This document shows positions 34,671 to 44,415 of a DNA stretch of 64,000 nt, piece by piece. The notes beneath the pieces were generated by a model that was given only the letters and a program-made list of their open reading frames with translations, did no database searches and had not been told where the DNA came from. A program made the translations under genes and the position numbers. Source of the stretch: Tropicimonas aquimaris (GTDB lineage Bacteria; Pseudomonadota; Alphaproteobacteria; Rhodobacterales; Rhodobacteraceae); the NCBI RefSeq assembly GCF_042676185.1, contig NZ_JBHTJT010000038.1, positions 62,001 through 126,000 on the forward strand, read 5' to 3'. Numbering within the stretch: the first letter of the stretch is position 1; every line of letters starts with the position of its first letter.

Positions 34671-35650
34671 GCCGCCCTCCGTGCCGTGACGAGGCTCAGC
34701 CAGGCGAGGCTCAGCGTGGCGACCAGCGCGGCGGCGGCAAAGGCGATCCAGGCCAGCGGCTGCTTGGGCTGGAAGCTGATCGTCTCGGTCACTCGCGGGT
34801 TGAGCGCGTCGATCTCGGCATAGATCTCCTCCAGCCCCGCGCCATCGGTCGCGTAGTAGAAGGCGCCGCCCGCGCGTTTGGCGATGGCCTCCAGCGCGTC
34901 GAGATCCACCTTGTCTTCGCCGGCGCCCTTCGGATCGCCGACGCCGATGGTGTAGATCGTCACCCCCTCCTGTTCGGCGATGGCCGCGGCGTTGATAGGG
35001 GACATCCGGCTCGCGGTGTCGGCACCGTCCGACAGCAGCACCAGCAGGCGCTGATCCACCTCGGAGGCCTCGAAGGTGCGGATCGAGAGGCCGATGGCGT
35101 CTCCGATCGCGGTGTGCGGCCCCGCCATGCCGACTTGCGTGGTGTCCAGCAGGTGCCGGACCGAGGCCAGATCCTCGGTGAAGGGCGTCTGCACGAAGGC
35201 CCGGCTGCCGAAGACGATGAGCGCGATCCGGTCGCCGTCCCGCGCCTCGATGAAATCGCCGACCACGTCCTTGACCACCTGCAGGCGCTGCTGCGGCGCG
35301 CCGTCTTCGCCGGGCATGTCGCGCGCGTCCATCGAGCCGGAGATGTCGACCGCCAGCACCATGTCGCGGGCCGCCTTCTCGATCTCGGTCTTCTGGCCAA
35401 GCAGTTCCGGCCGCGCCAGCCCCAGCACGACAAGGCCCCAGCAGAGGATCGCCGCGAGGGTCTGCAGACGCCTGCGACGCAGCACCTGCGCGCCAGCCTG
35501 CGGCTCCAGCCCGCTGGCCTCGGCGATCTGCCGGAAGAACGGGATGCGTATGCCGGGCGTGCGCTCCCGATGCGGCGGGGCGAAGCGCCAGACGAACCAG
35601 GGGGCGGACAACAGCACGAGCGCCCAGGGAAAGGCCAGCGCCAGCGTCAT
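34667..35650 (-). CDS. VWA domain protein (BatA-like)
   Basis: 327 residues. The N-terminal membrane segments lie near 5-22 and 62-80, and the VWA domain is at about 95-285 with an intact MIDAS motif, D102-I-S-G-S106, and SDGADT further on. A final membrane helix is near 300-320. This is the BatA arrangement, the metal-binding-competent partner of the degenerate VWA protein downstream. Start and stop each overlap the adjoining genes by four bases, indicating translational coupling. Confidence 0.88.
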   Translation of the reverse strand: MTLALAFPWALVLLSAPWFVWRFAPPHRERTPGIRIPFFRQIAEASGLEPQAGAQVLRRRRLQTLAAILCWGLVVLGLARPELLGQKTEIEKAARDMVLAVDISGSMDARDMPGEDGAPQQRLQVVKDVVGDFIEARDGDRIALIVFGSRAFVQTPFTEDLASVRHLLDTTQVGMAGPHTAIGDAIGLSIRTFEASEVDQRLLVLLSDGADTASRMSPINAAAIAEQEGVTIYTIGVGDPKGAGEDKVDLDALEAIAKRAGGAFYYATDGAGLEEIYAEIDALNPRVTETISFQPKQPLAWIAFAAAALVATLSLAWLSLVTARRAA

Positions 35651-36129
35651 GCCGCGGCCTCCCCGCGACGGTGGCGGCGCACCCATGTCTCGACCAGCCG
35701 GGTCACCGCCGGATCGGGCGGCAGCGGGCGCCAGGGCGCCTGCACGAGCGCCTTGCCGGCCTCGCCGGTGAAATCGCATCCCGGGCAACTCGCCGCGAGA
35801 AAGGCCAGCCAGTCCGCGCCGGTCTCCGAGGCCACCTGCGCCCGCGGATAGGCCGAGAGTGCGGCGCGGCGCAGGATCTCCGCCAGACGCGCGGGATCGT
35901 CGCCCGCCTGCCCGATCTCGGCCAGCGCGGCCCGGCGATAGGCATTGGCGCGCCGATGCTCCCGCCAGCGCCACCCGCCCAAGAGAGCTAGCGCCAGCAG
36001 CACGAGCCCGAGCCAGATCCAGCCGCCGGTCGCCGGCCACATGGAGATCGGCGCCGGCTCGGGCACCGGCTTCAGCATGTCGAGCATCTCGACCAGGTTC
36101 TTGCCGTCGGTGTCGGGAAGATCCGCCAT
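35647..36129 (-). CDS. DUF4381 family membrane protein
   Basis: 160 residues. A short N-terminal region rich in Pro precedes one membrane helix (about 32-53, GGWIWLGLVLLALALLGGW) and a cytoplasmic helical domain with RRAALAEI and EILRRAALSAYPRAQVA. DUF4381 proteins sit regularly between DUF58 and VWA genes in MoxR/Bat-type operons, as here. Molecular function unknown. Confidence 0.85.
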   Translation of the reverse strand: MADLPDTDGKNLVEMLDMLKPVPEPAPISMWPATGGWIWLGLVLLALALLGGWRWREHRRANAYRRAALAEIGQAGDDPARLAEILRRAALSAYPRAQVASETGADWLAFLAASCPGCDFTGEAGKALVQAPWRPLPPDPAVTRLVETWVRRHRRGEAAA

Positions 36130-37061
36130 CAGCGCGCCTCCGGCAGGCCCATCAGGCCCCTCATCTGCGGCAACGTTTCCTCGCCGGCGGTCAGTGGCAG
36201 GACCGGGATGCCGTATTTCCGGGTCCAGTCCAGCACCCGGGCCATCCGCGCGCTGACCACGCTTTCGATCCCCGATCGGGTCTCGCCGGCCCCGGCGTCG
36301 AGTTCCACTTGAAGCTGGCCGTCGGAAGCAACGAACCGGAACTCCTCTGGGAGGTTCAGCCCAGAGGGATCGGCGATCGGAAAGAGGATCACGTCGTTAT
36401 GCTGCGCCAGCCGCCGGATCAGCTTTTCCGTGCGGTCGTCGGCCTCGTCGAAATCGCTGAAGATCAGGATGAGCGAGCCGGTCTTGGCGATCCGCGCGGC
36501 GGCTTCCAGCGGCGCATTGAGCGGTTGCTGCGTTGTCACCTCGCGCTCGGCATGGAGCGCGCAATTTGCCCGCGCGATGGCCCCGAGCAGCCGGTTCAAC
36601 GCCGCGTCGCCGGATTTCGGGCGCAGCTCCGCCCGTGCGTCATCGCCAAATACGATGCCGCCCACCCGGTCGCCCTGCGCGCGGATGCGGTGGGCAGCGA
36701 GCGCCGCTGCCTCGGCGGCGGTCACCGATTTCATGTTGCGCGTGGTGCCGAAGAACATGGTCATCCGCTGATCGACCAGCAGCAGCGCCGGGCGGTCCCG
36801 CTCCTCGGTGAAAACGCGGACATAGGGCTCGCCGGTCCGCGCGGTCACCTTCCAGTCGATGGTGCGGGGATCGTCGCCGATGCGGTAGTCGCGCAGTTCC
36901 TCGAAATCGAGCCCCCGCCCCCTGAGTCGCGACGCATGCCGTCCGTTCATCGCCGAACGTGCCGGCTGGCGCGGCAGGAAGCTGAGCTGTCGCGCAGGCC
37001 CGGCGAGCCGACGCAGATGCGCCAGATCGGTATGGATGCGCGGATCAGGTGCGGGCGCCAT
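36129..37061 (-). CDS. DUF58 domain-containing protein
   Basis: 310 residues, a VWA-like fold without membrane segments. The DUF58 motif RGRGLDFEELRDYRIGDDPRTIDWK (about 47-71) and a later PALLLVDQRMTMFFG (MIDAS-like position) support the family. These proteins are standard partners of MoxR ATPases and probably their substrates or adaptors. It is separated from moxR by 9 bases and shares one base with the DUF4381 gene. Confidence 0.9.
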   Translation of the reverse strand: MAPAPDPRIHTDLAHLRRLAGPARQLSFLPRQPARSAMNGRHASRLRGRGLDFEELRDYRIGDDPRTIDWKVTARTGEPYVRVFTEERDRPALLLVDQRMTMFFGTTRNMKSVTAAEAAALAAHRIRAQGDRVGGIVFGDDARAELRPKSGDAALNRLLGAIARANCALHAEREVTTQQPLNAPLEAAARIAKTGSLILIFSDFDEADDRTEKLIRRLAQHNDVILFPIADPSGLNLPEEFRFVASDGQLQVELDAGAGETRSGIESVVSARMARVLDWTRKYGIPVLPLTAGEETLPQMRGLMGLPEAR

Positions 37062-37070
37062 CGGCCGGCC

Positions 37071-38062
<992 letters not shown>

Positions 38063-38066
<4 letters not shown>

Positions 38067-38980
38067 GTCTTCTTCTCCTTGCGGCCTGCCGGGGCGGCAT
38101 CCCGGGCCAGCGCGTCGCGCGCCTCGTGCATGCGCCGCAGGAAGTCCTCGTCGACCTGCGGGAACTGCGGGTCGATCCGCTCCATGGCGTCCTGAAGCAA
38201 CGCCGAGACGACCAGCCGGGCATACCACTTGTTGTTGGCCGGCACGACGAACCAGGGCGCATAGTCCCGCGCCGTGTTGCGGATCATGTCCTCGTAGGCG
38301 GCCATGTAGGCGTCCCAGTGCTTGCGTTCCTCGACATCGCCGAGCGAGAACTTCCAGTTCTTCTCCGGCTCGTCGATCCGGTCGAGGAAGCGGCGTGCCT
38401 GCTCGTCCTTCGAGATGTGGAAGAAAACCTTCACCACCGCGGTGCCGCTGTTGGAGAGGTGCCGCTCGAAGGCGCGGATGTCCTTGAAGCGGCGCTTCCA
38501 GAAGTCCTCGTCGATGGTGTCCTGAGGAATGGCGCGCCCCTCAAGGATCTCGGGATGCACCCGCACCACGAGCACTTCCTCGTAGTGCGAGCGGTTGTGG
38601 ATGCCGATCCGCCCGCGTTCGGGCAAGGCCACCGCATGGCGCCACAGGAAGTCGTGTTTCAACGCAACCGGCCCCGGCTGCTTGAACGAGGTCACGTCGC
38701 AACCCTGCGGGTTGATGCCCGACATGACATGTTCGATGGCGCTGTCCTTGCCGCCGGCGTCCATCGCCTGAAACACCATCAGAACCGCGGACTTGCCCTC
38801 GGCATAGAGCCGCTCCTGCAGCTTGCCGAGCGACTTGCGACACTCCTCCAGCAAGTCCTTGGCTTCGGCCTTCTCGACGTCGACGCCGTTGGTATCGCCG
38901 GGGTCGACAGTCTCCAGCCGAAACGACTTGCCGTCGTCGACCCGGTGACGCCGGGCCAGATCGCTTGCCTTCAGCGACAT
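38063..38980 (-). CDS. Polyphosphate kinase 2 (PPK2 family)
   Basis: 305 residues. The P-loop FQAMDAGGKDS is at 70-80, followed by IEHVMSGINPQGC. The lid-module segment near GIHNRSHYEEVLVVRVHPE and the KNWKFSLGDVEERKHWDAY block are PPK2 features. PPK2 enzymes use polyphosphate to phosphorylate nucleotides, usually AMP or ADP/GDP, or the reverse. The subclass is uncertain, but length and motif order fit the AMP/ADP-using group. Its overlap with moxR suggests it feeds the ATPase system or is simply co-transcribed. Confidence 0.88.
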
Positions 38981-39008
38981 CCGCGTTCCTCCCGTTCGAG
39001 GCTCGTCC

Positions 39009-39986
39009 TCATTCTGGCCAGATCGTCTTCCAGTCGTTCGCCATGTCGACGATCAGCCAGCCGCGGTCCGGCCCCTCGTCGAGGCCGCGATTGAGTTGGC
39101 CGACATGGCTGTCGCGGTCATAGGCGAACTCGCGCTCTCCGTCGGTGTGGTGCACCAGCATCCCAAACCGCGCGCCTTCGCCCGCCATCGTGTATTCCAG
39201 CATCTGGAAATCGCCGTCCGAGTTCCCGGCCGCGAAGATCGGGCGCTGGCCGATGTGACGGATGATGCCGACCGGCTTGCCTTCCTTGTCGTCGATGAAG
39301 CTGATGCCGCCGTCCTTCTGAAGGACGGGCACGCCGTCGACCACCTGGTAGCTGGTGTTGCCCTGGCTGCCGACCACCTGCGAGGGCGGGATGCCATAGG
39401 CCTCCTGCGAGATCGCGCGGATGAAGTCGATGCCGCCGCCGGAGACGATATAGGTCGTGAAATCCTCGTCCCGCAGGTAGCTCAGAAGTTCCAGCATCGG
39501 CTGGTAGATCATGCTGGCATAGGTCTTGCCGGTCGTCGGATGGGTCGCGGTGGTGAGCCACTCGTAGGCACTGGCCTCGAAGGCGTCGACCGTGATGTCG
39601 CCGTGCGACACGTTGATGATCTCGAGCAGCCCCTCTTCGCCGCCGGCCATCATCCCCTCCATGTCGCCCGCCGCCGCGGCCTTGAGCACGTCGGAGCTGA
39701 GGATGGACGGATCGGCCTCGGCCTTCTGCTTCAGGATGTCGAGCGCGTAGAGAAGCTGGAAATACACCGGCTGTTCGGTCCAAAGGCAGCCATCGTTGTC
39801 AAAGGTCGCGATACGGTCGGCCGGGGTGATGTAATCCTCCGACGCAGGGTCCGTGACCGACTCCACGAAGGCAATGATCCGCTCCTTCGCTTCGGTCCCT
39901 TTCCAGGACGGCAGTGGATCGGCAATGGCCAGGCCCGACGAGACGACCAGCACAAGCGCGGCAAAGCTGAAGTGTTTCAAATCCAT
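39009..39986 (-). CDS. Secreted HAD-superfamily phosphatase
   Basis: 325 residues with a signal peptide (cleavage near GLAIADP, residues 18-24). The nucleophile motif is TFDNDGCLW, with D63 and D65. A later YIVSGGGIDFIR is HAD motif II, and FAAGNSDGDFQML is motif IV. These secreted phosphoserine-phosphatase-like proteins commonly sit beside arylsulfatases, as here. The substrate is unknown. GGAG lies 4 bases before the ATG. It follows the arylsulfatase gene by 75 bases containing a hairpin. Confidence 0.85.
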   Translation of the reverse strand: MDLKHFSFAALVLVVSSGLAIADPLPSWKGTEAKERIIAFVESVTDPASEDYITPADRIATFDNDGCLWTEQPVYFQLLYALDILKQKAEADPSILSSDVLKAAAAGDMEGMMAGGEEGLLEIINVSHGDITVDAFEASAYEWLTTATHPTTGKTYASMIYQPMLELLSYLRDEDFTTYIVSGGGIDFIRAISQEAYGIPPSQVVGSQGNTSYQVVDGVPVLQKDGGISFIDDKEGKPVGIIRHIGQRPIFAAGNSDGDFQMLEYTMAGEGARFGMLVHHTDGEREFAYDRDSHVGQLNRGLDEGPDRGWLIVDMANDWKTIWPE

Positions 39987-40025
39987 GGTCTCCAAATGAG
40001 TTGGATATCCCGAGTGAATGGGGGT

Positions 40026-40047
40026 GGACCGCCCTTGCCGGCGGTCC
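40026..40047 (-). terminator. Intercistronic hairpin between arylsulfatase 1 and the HAD gene
   Basis: GGACCGCC (40026-40033) and GGCGGTCC (40040-40047) form an 8-bp stem without a T-tract. It may stabilise or attenuate the upstream message. Confidence 0.4.
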
Positions 40048-40061
40048 GCCTCCGGATCAGG

Positions 40062-41615
40062 TCAGTTCGAGCTGGTTCCGCCGGTCTGGAGACCCTGGAG
40101 AACCTGGTCGATCGAGAAGCTCGCGGGCTTCTGGCGCGGCGGATAGTCCTTGAAGGTCGACAGGAAGTTGGCGACGAAGGCCTGGGCCGGCACCAGCAGG
40201 TAGGCCCGCTCAAGCCGCCACTGCGAATAGCCGATCGACTCGTGCTGCGCGCGCTCGAAGGGATCGCTGTAGAGGTTCATCACCTTCGGCAGACGCAGGA
40301 AGGTCAGCGGCTCTTCCCATACGTCGAAGCCTTCGGCGCGCTGCTCGGCAAAGACGACCTTCCACTGGTCGTAGCGCAGGTTCACGAGGTCCCCGCCGTC
40401 CGAGAAGTAGAGGAACTCGCGCCGCGGTCCCTTTTCTTCCTCACCGCGGAAATACGGCATGAAATCATAGCCGTCGAGGTGCACGGGCTCGTTGGCCTCG
40501 CCGAAGGGCGCCTCCGTCAGCATCCGTTCCTTCATGTCGGTGTCGCCGAGGGCGGACATGAATGTCGGGAACCAGTCGAGGTGGCTGATGATCTGGTTCG
40601 ACTTGCGGCCCGGCTCGATGACGCCCGGCCACTTGATCATCATCGGCACCCGGTAGCCGCCTTCCCAGTTGTCGTTCTTCTCGCCCTTGAACGGCGTGGT
40701 GCCGCCATCCGGCCAGGAGAACACCTCGGCGCCGTTGTCGGTGGAATACATCACCACCGTGTTGTCGGCGATGCCCAGCTGGTCGAGCTTGTCGAGCATC
40801 TGCCCGACCATCCCGTCATGCTCCACCATGCCGTCTGGATAGACACCGAGCCCGGTGACGCCCTGGCTCTCGGGTTTCAGGTGGGTGAAGATGTGCATCC
40901 GGGTGGTGTTGTACCACAGGAAGAACGGCTTGCCCTGGTCATGCGCGCGCTGCATGAAATCGAGCGCGCCGGCGGTCACTTCCTCGTCGATGGTCTCCAT
41001 CCGCTTGCGGGTCAGCGGGCCGGTGTCCTCGACCGTTCCGTCGGCCGACGACTTGATCACGCCGCGCGGGCCGAAGTTCTCCCGGAATTCCGGCGACTTG
41101 GGATAGTCGACGTTCTCGGGCTCTTCCTCGGCGTTCAGGTGATAGAGGTTGCCGAAGAACTCGTCGAAGCCGTGGTTGGTCGGCAGGTGCTCGTCCAGGT
41201 CGCCCAGGTGGTTCTTGCCGTACTGGCCGGTCATGTAGCCCTTGGACTTCATGTATTCGGCGATCGTCGGGTCCTTCTCGGACATGCCTTCCTTGGCGCC
41301 TGGCAGGCCGACCTTCAAGAGACCCGTGCGGAAGCCGCTCTGGCCGGTGACGAAGGATGCCCGTCCGGCGGTGCAGGACTGCTCGCCGTAGCCATGGGTG
41401 AACAGCATGCCCTCGTTGGCGATCCGGTCAATGTTGGGGGTCTCGTAGCCCATCATGCCCTGGTTGTAGGCACTGATGTTCCAGTAGCCGACGTCATCCC
41501 CCCAGATGACGAGAAAGTTCGGCGGCTGGGTGTCCTGCGCCAGAGCAACGCCGGCGCCGAGCGCAAACGACGCGGTGGCGGCCATCAGCCCCGCGTTTAG
41601 GAAACGGTATTTCAT
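40062..41615 (-). CDS. Arylsulfatase, secreted (copy 1)
   Basis: 517 residues with a signal peptide ending near GVALAQDT (residues 22-29). Metal ligands begin with VIWGDDVGYWN (D40-D41). The formylglycine site is C81-T-A-G-R85, an alanine-type motif instead of the usual C-x-P-S-R. HGFDEFFGNLYHLNAEEEPEN, STDNGAEVFSWPDGG and KGEKNDNWEGGYRVP follow, as in family S1 sulfatases. It would hydrolyse a sulfate ester in the periplasm after conversion of C81 to formylglycine. It is a close paralogue of the next gene upstream, implying tandem duplication. Confidence 0.92.
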   Translation of the reverse strand: MKYRFLNAGLMAATASFALGAGVALAQDTQPPNFLVIWGDDVGYWNISAYNQGMMGYETPNIDRIANEGMLFTHGYGEQSCTAGRASFVTGQSGFRTGLLKVGLPGAKEGMSEKDPTIAEYMKSKGYMTGQYGKNHLGDLDEHLPTNHGFDEFFGNLYHLNAEEEPENVDYPKSPEFRENFGPRGVIKSSADGTVEDTGPLTRKRMETIDEEVTAGALDFMQRAHDQGKPFFLWYNTTRMHIFTHLKPESQGVTGLGVYPDGMVEHDGMVGQMLDKLDQLGIADNTVVMYSTDNGAEVFSWPDGGTTPFKGEKNDNWEGGYRVPMMIKWPGVIEPGRKSNQIISHLDWFPTFMSALGDTDMKERMLTEAPFGEANEPVHLDGYDFMPYFRGEEEKGPRREFLYFSDGGDLVNLRYDQWKVVFAEQRAEGFDVWEEPLTFLRLPKVMNLYSDPFERAQHESIGYSQWRLERAYLLVPAQAFVANFLSTFKDYPPRQKPASFSIDQVLQGLQTGGTSSN

Positions 41616-41731
41616 GTGGTTCTCCCTTGTTGTGGCCTTCTGTCCGAGAGGCTCTTCGGTCCTGTCCTCCGACCGAAGCCCCGAACATTCCTATGGCCAG
41701 CAGGAGCGGTGTTGGCAAAAACCATTCTGTG

Positions 41732-41760
41732 GGCAGGGCCGAGGTGTAAGCGGCCCTGCC
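41732..41760 (-). terminator. Intercistronic hairpin between the two arylsulfatases
   Basis: GGCAGGGCCG (41732-41741) and CGGCCCTGCC (41751-41760) form a perfect 10-bp stem with a 9-base loop. A T5 run lies ten bases further on the minus strand, too far for a classical terminator, so partial termination or mRNA stabilisation is likelier. Confidence 0.45.
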
Positions 41761-41777
41761 GATTTCTGCAGACAGCC

Positions 41778-43382
41778 TTACTGCGCGCCGCCGCCGGAGG
41801 AGAGTTTCTCCATCACCTTGTCGAGGCTGAAGGAGGCCGCTTCCTGACGCGGCGGGTATTCCTCGAACGTGGCGAGGAAGTTGGCCACATAAGCCTGGGC
41901 CGGCACCAGCATGTAGGCGCGGTCGAGCATCCAGTCGTAGTAGGTATTGGATGTCCGATAGGCGCGCTCATAGGGATCGCGACGCAGGTTCGTGATCAGC
42001 GGCACACGGAGCGGCGTCAGAGGCTCCATCCAGGCGCGGAATGTTGCCCATGCCTTCTGCTCGAGGAAGGTGATCTTCCAGTCGCCATACCGCAGCGCCG
42101 CAAGGTCGCCGTCATCGGTGAAGTAGAAGATCTCGTTGCGCGGGCTTTCCTCCGTCTCGCCGGTCAGCAGCGGCAGGATGTTGTAGCCGTCGAGGTGGAC
42201 CTTGTAGTCGCGTCCGCCGCCGACTTCGGCCACGGTGACGCCTTCGAGAAGGTCTTCCTTGATGGTTTCGTTGCCAGCCGCGGCCAGGAACGTCGGGAGC
42301 CAGTCCATGTGGTGGACGATCTCGTTGACCACCTCGCCCTCGGCGATCTTGCCGGGCCAGCGGACCATCGCCGGAACGCGCCATGCGCCTTCCCACTGGG
42401 TGTTCTTCTCGCCCCAGAACGGGGTCATCGCAGCATCCGGCCAGGTGTTCATGTGCGGGCCGTTGTCGGTCGAGTAGAACACGATGGTGTTGTCGGCGAT
42501 GCCGAGGTCGTCGATCTTCTGCAGGAACTGACCGATGTGCAGGTCGTGCTCGATCATGCCGGCAGTGTATTCGTCGACGTGCTTGCCGACGATTTCGTCA
42601 GCGCGATCGCGCATCTCTTCCTTCACGTGGGTGCGGAAGTGCATCCGGGTGCCGGACCACCAGACGAACCACGGCGTGCCCGCGGCTTCCTGGCGATCGA
42701 TAAAGTCGAGCGCAGCGGCCACGGTCTCGTCATCGACGGTTTCCTGGCGCTTGATGGTCAGCGGCCCGGTGTCCTCGATGGTGCCGTCGGCCGACGACTT
42801 GATGACGCCGCGCGGGCCCCACTTGTCGCGGAAGGTCGACCCGTCGGGCAGGACCATATCGCCCGGGTAATCCTCGTTCTCCGGCTCTTCCTCGGCGTTC
42901 AGGTGATAGAGGTTGCCGAAGAACTCGTCGAAGCCGTGGTTGGTCGGCAGGTGCTCGTCGCGGTCGCCGAGGTGGTTCTTGCCGAACTGGCCGGTCGCGT
43001 AACCTTCGGCCTTGAGCAGGCCGGCAATGGTCGGATCCTCGATCTGCATGCCTTCCTCGGCGCCCGGCAGGCCCACCTTGGACAGGCCGGTACGGAACAC
43101 CGACTGCCCCATGATGAAGGACGAGCGGCCGGCGGTGCAGGACTGCTCACCGTAGTAATCGGTGAATATCAGACCTTCTTCGGCAATCCGGTCGATGTTC
43201 GGGGTCTGGTAGCCCATAAGCCCCATCGTGTAGGCTGAGATGTTGGACTGCCCCACGTCATCCCCCCAGATGACGAGAATGTTGGGCTTGTCTTCCTGCG
43301 CCATCGCGATCCCGGCGCAAAGGCTGAGCGCCCCCGCCATGGTCGCTCCGACATACGTCCGATAGGACTGCTTCAATGTCAT
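41778..43382 (-). CDS. Arylsulfatase, secreted (copy 2)
   Basis: 534 residues with a signal peptide (to about GIAMAQEDK, residue 31). ILVIWGDDVGQSNISAY and the site C82-T-A-G-R86 match copy 1, as does nearly every block after it (HLPTNHGFDEFFGNLYHLNA, IKSSADGT, STDNGPHMNTWPDA, GEKNTQWEGAWRVP). The C-terminus ends ASFSLDKVMEKL, parallel to ASFSIDQVLQGL in copy 1. Different inserts around residues 170-180 suggest altered specificity. GGGAG lies upstream of the ATG at 43382. It is divergent from a Crp/Fnr regulator gene. Confidence 0.92.
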   Translation of the reverse strand: MTLKQSYRTYVGATMAGALSLCAGIAMAQEDKPNILVIWGDDVGQSNISAYTMGLMGYQTPNIDRIAEEGLIFTDYYGEQSCTAGRSSFIMGQSVFRTGLSKVGLPGAEEGMQIEDPTIAGLLKAEGYATGQFGKNHLGDRDEHLPTNHGFDEFFGNLYHLNAEEEPENEDYPGDMVLPDGSTFRDKWGPRGVIKSSADGTIEDTGPLTIKRQETVDDETVAAALDFIDRQEAAGTPWFVWWSGTRMHFRTHVKEEMRDRADEIVGKHVDEYTAGMIEHDLHIGQFLQKIDDLGIADNTIVFYSTDNGPHMNTWPDAAMTPFWGEKNTQWEGAWRVPAMVRWPGKIAEGEVVNEIVHHMDWLPTFLAAAGNETIKEDLLEGVTVAEVGGGRDYKVHLDGYNILPLLTGETEESPRNEIFYFTDDGDLAALRYGDWKITFLEQKAWATFRAWMEPLTPLRVPLITNLRRDPYERAYRTSNTYYDWMLDRAYMLVPAQAYVANFLATFEEYPPRQEAASFSLDKVMEKLSSGGGAQ

Positions 43383-43614
43383 GAACTTACTCCCTGTTTC
43401 GCGGCCATCGGCCGTCCATGTACCGGGTGCCCCGGTCAAACAAAAAACTGGTCACTCAAATTCTACTAGACGTCATGAACGTGATAGTATTGTGACCCCA
43501 GCTATCAAGCAGCACTTTCTTGTCTGCATACCCACACTTCCGCCAACACGCTGACACGTCAGCCAAAATGCGGAACTGTGTAGGCCTTGATAGTCGAGTC
43601 GTTCAGGGCTAATC

Positions 43615-43628
43615 CCATCAATTGATGG
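43615..43628. promoter_or_regulatory. 14-bp perfect palindrome over the start of the Crp/Fnr gene
   Basis: CCATCAATTGATGG is a perfect palindrome spanning the start codon region of the regulator gene (ATG at 43625) in the divergent interval. Its ATCAA/TTGAT half-sites resemble FNR-class half-sites in inverted order. Autoregulation by the gene product is a reasonable guess; the match to a classical box is imperfect. Confidence 0.45.
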
Positions 43629-44332
43629 AAAGCATGAAAGAATCTTCGCTCGAGTTCGACCGGGAGCGGGCCGCAGAGGTTCTGGGCACGCGCGGATGGC
43701 TCTCGGAGCGCTCGCCCGCCTTCCGCGAGCAGATGCTCGAGACCGGGCGCCTGATGCGTTTCGTGGATGGCCAGCCGCTGTATCATGTCGACGACGAACC
43801 CGAAGGGATGTTCGGCCTGGTCTCTGGCTCGGTCCGGATCGAAATCCCGGGCGGCCTCGAGGAGGCGATCTTCGTCCACCAGGCGGAGCCCGGATTCTGG
43901 ATTGGTGATCTGGCGCTGTTCTCGAAGCAGAAGCGTCTGGTCGGTGTCACGGCGCGCGGACCGATTCACGTTTATTTCGTCCCGACCGACCGGCTCCGGG
44001 CCATGCTGCGCAGCACGCCGGACTTCATCGAGGATTTCTACGCGCTGACGCATCAGAACATGGCGCTCGCGCTGCGTCTGCTGGCAAATATCTCGGTCGG
44101 CAACGCCGCGCAGCGGATCAGGCTGCGTCTGCTGCATCAGGATGAGCAGGTCGCCGATCCGGGGAACTGGATCCGTCTCTCGCAGGATGAGCTGGCGATG
44201 CTCGCCGCGGTTTCCCTGCCGACCCTGCAACGCACCCTGCGCAGGCTGGCCGATGCCGGGCTGATCGAGCTGGGCTACGGCCGCATCCGCATCCTCGACC
44301 GCGAGGCCCTCCGGGCAGACGCCGCGCCGTAA
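43625..44332 (+). CDS. Crp/Fnr-family transcriptional regulator
   Basis: 235 residues. The cyclic-nucleotide-binding-like beta barrel (about 30-130) includes GQPLYHVDDEPEGMFGLVSGSVRI. A long dimer helix (about 130-160) leads to the winged helix with ISQDE-type LSQDELAMLAAVSLPTLQRTLRRLADAGLIEL (split here between 190 and 222). There is no cysteine anywhere, so it cannot carry an FNR-type iron-sulfur cluster. No ribosome-binding site decides between ATG 43625 and 43634. Divergence from the sulfatases and convergence of sense with the cytochrome suggest it controls one or both. Confidence 0.85.
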   Translation: MESMKESSLEFDRERAAEVLGTRGWLSERSPAFREQMLETGRLMRFVDGQPLYHVDDEPEGMFGLVSGSVRIEIPGGLEEAIFVHQAEPGFWIGDLALFSKQKRLVGVTARGPIHVYFVPTDRLRAMLRSTPDFIEDFYALTHQNMALALRLLANISVGNAAQRIRLRLLHQDEQVADPGNWIRLSQDELAMLAAVSLPTLQRTLRRLADAGLIELGYGRIRILDREALRADAAP

Positions 44333-44415
44333 AATTTTCCGGTTTGTCACGCTCTTGCTGGCGCGACGCGGCATCGAACGATACCATGCGCTCAAAAGCA
44401 GTGAAGGGTGTGGTG

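Noticed and set aside
39096..43238. Long plus-strand open frames across both arylsulfatases and the HAD gene
   Set aside because: They are antisense shadows of well-supported secreted enzymes and show no recognisable domain.
43591..43604. TTGATAGTCGAGTC as a second FNR box before the Crp/Fnr gene
   Set aside because: Only the left half-site matches; the right half lacks ATCAA.
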